In this document: piece by piece, positions 60,340 through 64,000 of the stretch
How the letters are laid out: each line of letters starts with the position of its first letter
Position numbering within the stretch: position 1 is the first letter of the stretch
Position numbers and translations under genes: made by a program
Source: an uncultured Clostridia bacterium
GTDB lineage: Bacteria; Bacillota; Clostridia; Oscillospirales; Ruminococcaceae
NCBI GenBank assembly: GCA_947624375.1
Contig: CANQKD010000001.1
Coordinates: forward strand, 234,902 to 298,901
Direction: 5' to 3'
Length of the DNA: 64,000 nt
The notes under the pieces: generated by a model
The model's input: only the letters and a program-made list of their open reading frames with translations
Databases searched by the model: none
What the model was told of the DNA's origin: nothing

Positions 60340-62484
60340 TTACTTCTTCTTTCTGGAAGTCGCAACTGCTGCTGCAAGTGAAACAGCCGAAAGCATCAGC
60401 GCGCTGAGTTTTATGCCCGTCATCGGGTTGTTGTTGTCACCGTCGCTGCCTGTGCCTGTATCCTTGTCGTTGTTATCGCCGCCGTCGCCTACGCCGCTCG
60501 GATTTGCGGTTGTGGTAGTGGTTTTGTTGTTGTCATCGCCGTCGTTATCAACGCCGGTGGTTACTACCGTTACAGGCTGTGTCTCGGTCGGGGTTTCAGT
60601 TGGCTGAGTTACAGTAGGCTGGGTAACCGTGGGTGTTGACGTACTTGTAGAAGTTGACGTACTTGTCGGAGTAGATGTACTCGTAGAAGTAGATGTACTT
60701 GTTGAAGTAGATGTACTTGTTGAAGTAGATGTACTTGTTGAAGTTGACGTACTTGTTGAAGTTGACGTACTTGTTGAAGTAGATGTACTTGTTGAAGTAG
60801 ATGTACTTGTTGAAGTAGATGTACTTGTTGAAGTAGATGTGCTTGTTGAAGTAGTTTTCTTCTCAAGCTTATTTACAAGAGCTTTAGCGTCTTTTGCGGA
60901 AGCTGCAAGGTCAACCGAATCTTCAACTATTTCAAAACCATCGAGCTTTGTTTCGTTTACCTTATATTTTGCACTTGGGTCATAACTCTTGATATGTACG
61001 GTAGCGTTCCATTTAGTAGTGCTGTCCATATTGCTGAGCTCAATGGTATAATCCACGTCTTTGACAAGAGACTTGGTTACACCGCTGATGTCTGTTTTTT
61101 GAACAGTGAGATGTTGTATAAATACTTTTTCCGAGGGGAAAGTGGTAGATGCATCGCAATCTTCCCACTCCTTGTTGAAGTAGAGATCTTTTGAAAGTAT
61201 CGAGAACGGCAGACGGCAGGTACGGAACGTAAACTGAGTTGAACCGCTGAAGCTGTCTGCTATAAGAGCACCGGAAAGATGTCCGCGAGGATCTGTACCC
61301 TGATCTTTATATTCATACGCATAGTCTGTAACGTGGGCTTTCGGCGCTAAGATAGAGCCTTGGAAGTTGTTTACAAGGACTACCTTTGTGGCATCTGGAA
61401 GATTATAAATTATACTGTCAGTACCGGGCTTATTATTCTTGGGCTTTTCATCATTATTAGCAGGATCTCTTGAAACGTAAATCCCGTTTATCTTTGTGAA
61501 CTTTTCGCCGTTGTTGTTATTTACATCTGCCATTATAACGGCATTTTCGTTCTTAGTGTCTTTACTGCCTTCACCTTTGATATTTACAACTATGTAAGCA
61601 TATTTCCATGTACTTGTGGCAACAGGATTAGTAGTTATTATTGTTCTGGGGTTAGGAAGTTCGGGAATATTTACAAATTCAACATTTATAGCTTTTTTGT
61701 ATGCTTCAAGCTGTTTCTCGGTAAGGTCAAAATAAACACACTCAGCTGTTTTAGCAGTACCTGTATAAGTAAATGTTACAGTGTCGCCGCTTTCGTTAAA
61801 TTCTACCTTACCATCGGCAGGTATTTTAGCAAGCAAGTCGCTTCTTTCTTCAATAAGAGTAAATGTTCTGCCAAAATCTACAAGTTCATTTTTATTTGCA
61901 AGATAAGTCTGAGTGCGGTCAATACGGTTACCCGATTCTACAGGTATCAGAGCCTCACTATAAGAACCACCGTTCTGAAGTACAAGCTTCTTTATTGACT
62001 GAGCATTGGGGTCACCATAATAATTATCAGATATCTGATTATTCATAGAGCCGCCTATGACAATATTGGCATAATTGGAATTGTCAAGAAGCTTATCAAT
62101 AGGAGTTTCCGTATCAGCTTCGCCTTTTCCTATTTCATAACACCAACCGGTATTGTCTACAAGGTTTCCACCTATTGCGGCACGTCCCTCGGTATCACTT
62201 TGCTTTACAGTAAAGTCATTTTTAAGAAAAACACTGAACTCAGATGCTACACCGAGAAGATATTTATCTTCAAGATTTTTTACAGTTTCAGCGAAAGTTT
62301 TGCCCTTATCAGGCGACTTTTCACCTACAAGCAATATGGTTTTTTCCGTAGTTGTTTTGCCGTCAATAGTTTTAAGAGTTTCACTCTGTTCATCGGCAGA
62401 TGTCGATGACGGGAGCAAAACTGCTGTTGCCAAAAGAAGCGCAGATACGCCGCTGAGCAGACGTGTGCTTAATTTTTTCTTCAT
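60340..62484 (-). CDS. Sortase-anchored surface protein with choice-of-anchor A domain and Thr/Ser stalk
   Basis: A 714-residue exported protein; start 62484 follows AAAGGGAC, six codons inside the longest frame. Signal peptide (about 1-31, LLSGVSALLLATAVLLPSSTSA). Residues about 70-405 match the choice-of-anchor A domain (ASEFSVFLKNDFTVKQSDTEGRAAIGGN, VVLVNNFQGSILAPKAHV, GHLSGALIADSF), and a second beta-sandwich (about 410-525, Cna_B-like, VDYTIELSNMDST). A Thr/Ser stalk of about 85 residues (STS repeats, then PTVTQPTET) leads to NPMTG, a hydrophobic helix and SRKKK, the wall-sorting signal of ruminococci. It should display a ligand-binding head on the cell wall. Its stalk is encoded by 18-base repeats. 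Confidence 0.9.
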   Translation of the reverse strand: MKKKLSTRLLSGVSALLLATAVLLPSSTSADEQSETLKTIDGKTTTEKTILLVGEKSPDKGKTFAETVKNLEDKYLLGVASEFSVFLKNDFTVKQSDTEGRAAIGGNLVDNTGWCYEIGKGEADTETPIDKLLDNSNYANIVIGGSMNNQISDNYYGDPNAQSIKKLVLQNGGSYSEALIPVESGNRIDRTQTYLANKNELVDFGRTFTLIEERSDLLAKIPADGKVEFNESGDTVTFTYTGTAKTAECVYFDLTEKQLEAYKKAINVEFVNIPELPNPRTIITTNPVATSTWKYAYIVVNIKGEGSKDTKNENAVIMADVNNNNGEKFTKINGIYVSRDPANNDEKPKNNKPGTDSIIYNLPDATKVVLVNNFQGSILAPKAHVTDYAYEYKDQGTDPRGHLSGALIADSFSGSTQFTFRTCRLPFSILSKDLYFNKEWEDCDASTTFPSEKVFIQHLTVQKTDISGVTKSLVKDVDYTIELSNMDSTTKWNATVHIKSYDPSAKYKVNETKLDGFEIVEDSVDLAASAKDAKALVNKLEKKTTSTSTSTSTSTSTSTSTSTSTSTSTSTSTSTSTSTSTSTSTSTSTSTSTSTSTSTSTSTSTPTSTSTSTSTSTPTVTQPTVTQPTETPTETQPVTVVTTGVDNDGDDNNKTTTTTANPSGVGDGGDNNDKDTGTGSDGDNNNPMTGIKLSALMLSAVSLAAAVATSRKKK
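60640..60860 (-). repeat. 18-base tandem repeats encoding the Thr/Ser stalk
   Basis: About twelve imperfect copies of an 18-base unit (minus-strand ACATCTACTTCAACAAGT) encode (TS)3 each. Two alternative third-base patterns alternate between neighbouring units, which suggests expansion by slippage or recombination. The opposite strand is open in another frame only because of the repeat. Confidence 0.85.
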
Positions 62485-62615
62485 TTTTTCAGTCCCTTTC
62501 ATTATTGCTTGTGTCGGTCAAAAGATCCGATACACTAAGATAAAACAAAACAAATAAGCGATCTTTTTCGCACGCATAGGCGCACTTTTCTCTTTTGGTT
62601 ATATATATTTAAATA

Positions 62616-62644
62616 ATTATATCACAATTTTGACCACATTACAA
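62616..62644 (-). promoter_or_regulatory. Promoter of the surface protein gene
   Basis: Minus-strand TTGTAA (62639-62644) and TATAAT (62616-62621), 17-base spacer, giving a leader of about 130 bases. Confidence 0.75.
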
Positions 62645-62776
62645 CAGTAAATGTCATAATTTTTTATATAATATTTTGTAGAGATTGCACAAAAATCGGC
62701 TAAAATCATCGCGACAGGGTGAAAAAACGGTCTTCAGCGGCACTAAGTACATAAAATTATTACACCAAAGGGCGTA

Positions 62777-62805
62777 TTGCAATTGAGGAAAAAATATGTT
62801 ATAAT
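62777..62805 (+). promoter_or_regulatory. Promoter of the cysK-like gene
   Basis: TTGCAA (62777-62782) and TATAAT (62800-62805), 17-base spacer; GAGAGGAAAG precedes the ATG at 62835. Confidence 0.8.
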
Positions 62806-62834
62806 CAATACATTACACCGAGAGGAAAGATAAA

Positions 62835-63764
62835 ATGATATTCAACAATGTTTTAGAGGCGGTCGGTCACACGCCGATGATACGCCTGAATAAAATGGTT
62901 CGCCCGGGCAGCGCGGAAGTTCTGGTGAAGTTTGAGGGGCTGAACGTTGGCGGCTCGATAAAGACGCGCACGGCGCTTAACATGATACTGAAAGCCGAGC
63001 AGGAGGGCAAGATCACAAAAGACACGATAATTGTTGAGCCGACGAGCGGCAATCAGGGCATTGGGCTTGCGCTGGTGGGCGCGGTGAGGGGCTATAAGAC
63101 GATAATTATAATGCCTGACTCGGTAAGCGAGGAGCGCCGCAAGCTGGTGCGCCACTACGGGGCTGAGGTAAAACTGGTGCATGATGACGGCGACATCGGC
63201 AAATGCATAAGGGGCTGCGTTGAGCTGGCTATGAAAATGGCGCAGGAGGACAGCCGCATATTTGTGCCGCAGCAGTTCAACAACATAAACAACATATACG
63301 CGCACAAATACCACACGGCTTTGGAGATACTGGAGCAGACGGCAGGAAAGATAGACGGTTTTTGCTCAGGGATAGGCACAGGCGGCACGATAACCGGCAT
63401 TGGCGAGACTTTGCGCTCGCAGTACCCTGATCTGATGATATGGGCAGTAGAGCCCGAAAATGCGGCGATCTTAGCAGGCGGAAACATTGGCACGCACCTG
63501 CAAATGGGCATTGGCGACGGGATAATTCCCGACATTCTTAACAGGGAGATATACGACGATATTTACATAGTATCTGACGAGGAAGCGATACAGACGGCGC
63601 GCGACCTGGCGCGGAAAGAGGGCATAATGTGCGGCATATCCAGCGGCACGAACGTTGCGGCGGCGCTTAAAATGGCTGAAAAACTTGGTGCAGGCAAAAC
63701 GGTTGTGACTATCCTGCCCGACACCGCGGAGAGGTACTTCTCCACGCCGCTGTTTGATGAGTAG
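62835..63764 (+). CDS. Cysteine synthase-like PLP enzyme with variant substrate loop
   Basis: A 309-residue fold-type II PLP enzyme, close in length to CysK. The PLP-Lys is Lys43 in GGSIKTRTALNM. The substrate loop, normally TSGNTG, is TSGNQG (70-75), with Gln replacing the Thr that contacts the amino acid carboxylate. The cofactor phosphate loop is GTGGTITG (about 178-185). The C-terminus CGISSGTNVAAALKM and AERYFSTPLFDE agree with CysK. It is therefore probably not a standard O-acetylserine sulfhydrylase; a related reaction (another thiol donor, 2,3-diaminopropionate or a serine analogue) is possible. Its own promoter precedes it. A canonical cysK is at 55507-56436. Confidence 0.85.
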   Translation: MIFNNVLEAVGHTPMIRLNKMVRPGSAEVLVKFEGLNVGGSIKTRTALNMILKAEQEGKITKDTIIVEPTSGNQGIGLALVGAVRGYKTIIIMPDSVSEERRKLVRHYGAEVKLVHDDGDIGKCIRGCVELAMKMAQEDSRIFVPQQFNNINNIYAHKYHTALEILEQTAGKIDGFCSGIGTGGTITGIGETLRSQYPDLMIWAVEPENAAILAGGNIGTHLQMGIGDGIIPDILNREIYDDIYIVSDEEAIQTARDLARKEGIMCGISSGTNVAAALKMAEKLGAGKTVVTILPDTAERYFSTPLFDE

Positions 63765-63812
63765 GAGAATGGTTTACTTATATTCAGATGTTAGAAGCGG
63801 TTTTGCCTATTA

Positions 63813-64000
63813 GAGGCAAGAGGTTAAGAAGCAAGAGGCAAGAAGAATATTTTGAAAAGTTTGCGAAAAACTGCAAAAGAAATTTCTTGTTTCTTGCTTC
63901 TTGTTTTCTTGCTTCTAATGGCTGAGGCAAGAGGTTAAGAAGCAAGAGGCAAGAAGAATATTTTGAAAAGTTTGCGAAAAACTGCAAAAGAAATTTCTTG
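63813..64000. repeat. Tandem direct repeats with a 111-base period, running off the window
   Basis: Two identical 77-base copies (63813-63889 and 63924-64000) start 111 bases apart; the second is cut by the window edge. The unit starts with heptad-like words (GAGGCAAG, AGGTTAAGAAG, CAAGAGGCAAGAAG), then an A/T-rich part. Between copies lies TTTCTTGCTTCTTG, partly the inverted complement. The same vocabulary appears in the repeat at 1424-1595. There is no convincing ORF on either strand. Confidence 0.85.

Larger units (their letters stand above)
62485..62834. other. Gene-free divergent region between the surface protein and the cysK-like gene
   Basis: About 350 bases with no convincing ORF. 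It holds the minus-strand promoter and a leader of about 130 bases for the surface protein, in which GTGCGC/GCGTGC forms a small hairpin and AAAAGATC (about 62548) can pair with GATCTTTT (about 62511) further down. It also contains the plus-strand promoter of the cysK-like gene. No known riboswitch was recognised. Confidence 0.6.

Noticed and set aside
60629..60985. Plus-strand frame of about 118 codons reading repeated VDVLVE
   Set aside because: It is only the complement of the 18-base Thr/Ser repeats and follows no promoter or ribosome site.
62503..62615. Surface protein leader as a c-di-GMP or other riboswitch
   Set aside because: Small hairpins are present, but I could not find the conserved cores of known riboswitch classes.

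Overview
The window looks like the chromosome of an anaerobic, gut-type Firmicute close to Ruminococcus (Oscillospiraceae). This is an inference from gene content and style: MurT/GatD amidation of lipid II, GatCAB, a fused FeoA-FeoB, a YunB-type sporulation protein, GH27 and GH51 glycosidases, an NPMTG-type sortase substrate, a galactofuran-type polysaccharide locus, and very regular housekeeping promoters (TTGACA, 17 bp, TATAAT). I see no rRNA, tRNA, CRISPR array, transposase or prophage. Genes are dense and lie in short operons separated by U-rich hairpin terminators.

Layout. 1-1186: end of a DUF3737 gene and a cyclophilin-like lipoprotein. 1216-1775: a non-coding repeat element with inverted ends. 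1.8-9.3 kb: a TSUP permease, a degenerate-GGDEF/EAL protein, and an operon murT - membrane metallophosphoesterase - HAD protein - gatD. 9.4-13.0 kb (minus): GH27 galactosidase plus a 786-residue multi-domain protein resembling poly-immunity proteins. 13.1-14.2 kb: an XRE regulator with two membrane proteins behind three phased operators. 14.3-19.6 kb (minus): sugar-sensor diguanylate cyclase, ApgM mutase, CotH lipoprotein and a small membrane protein. 19.7-26 kb: two small genes, an ABC exporter with a thioesterase, FeoAB, and a leucine-rich repeat protein. 26.0-35.1 kb (minus): a seven-gene galactofuran glycan operon with its ABC exporter. 35.3-43.3 kb: DAHP synthase, pyruvate kinase, a parS-like palindrome, gatB-gatA-gatC and ligA. 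43.3-48.6 kb: yunB, a phosphoesterase, an unusual cytoplasmic BMP-domain protein, GH51. 48.65-49.45 kb: a second copy of the repeat element, then a compact convergent locus with two tiny ORFs, an opposing RNA and one shared terminator. 49.5-64 kb: two hybrid histidine kinases, padR-DUF1700-DUF4097-cysteine-protease-like operon, twin lipoproteins, cysK with a short leader ORF, a MATE pump, a Thr/Ser-repeat surface protein, a second cysK-like gene with an altered substrate loop, and tandem 111-bp repeats at the right edge.

How it fits together. Much of the window concerns the cell surface: peptidoglycan amidation, a galactofuranose glycan, a wall-anchored protein, lipoproteins, and c-di-GMP and two-component signalling. 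Primary metabolism (glycolysis, shikimate and cysteine synthesis) and plant-glycan debranching make up the rest. The best candidates for something undescribed are the convergent small-ORF locus at 49.07-49.39 kb, the hairpin-rich dispersed element (1.2-1.8 kb and 48.65-49.0 kb), the triple-operator XRE/membrane operon at 13.1-14.27 kb, and the four-gene version of the murT-gatD operon.
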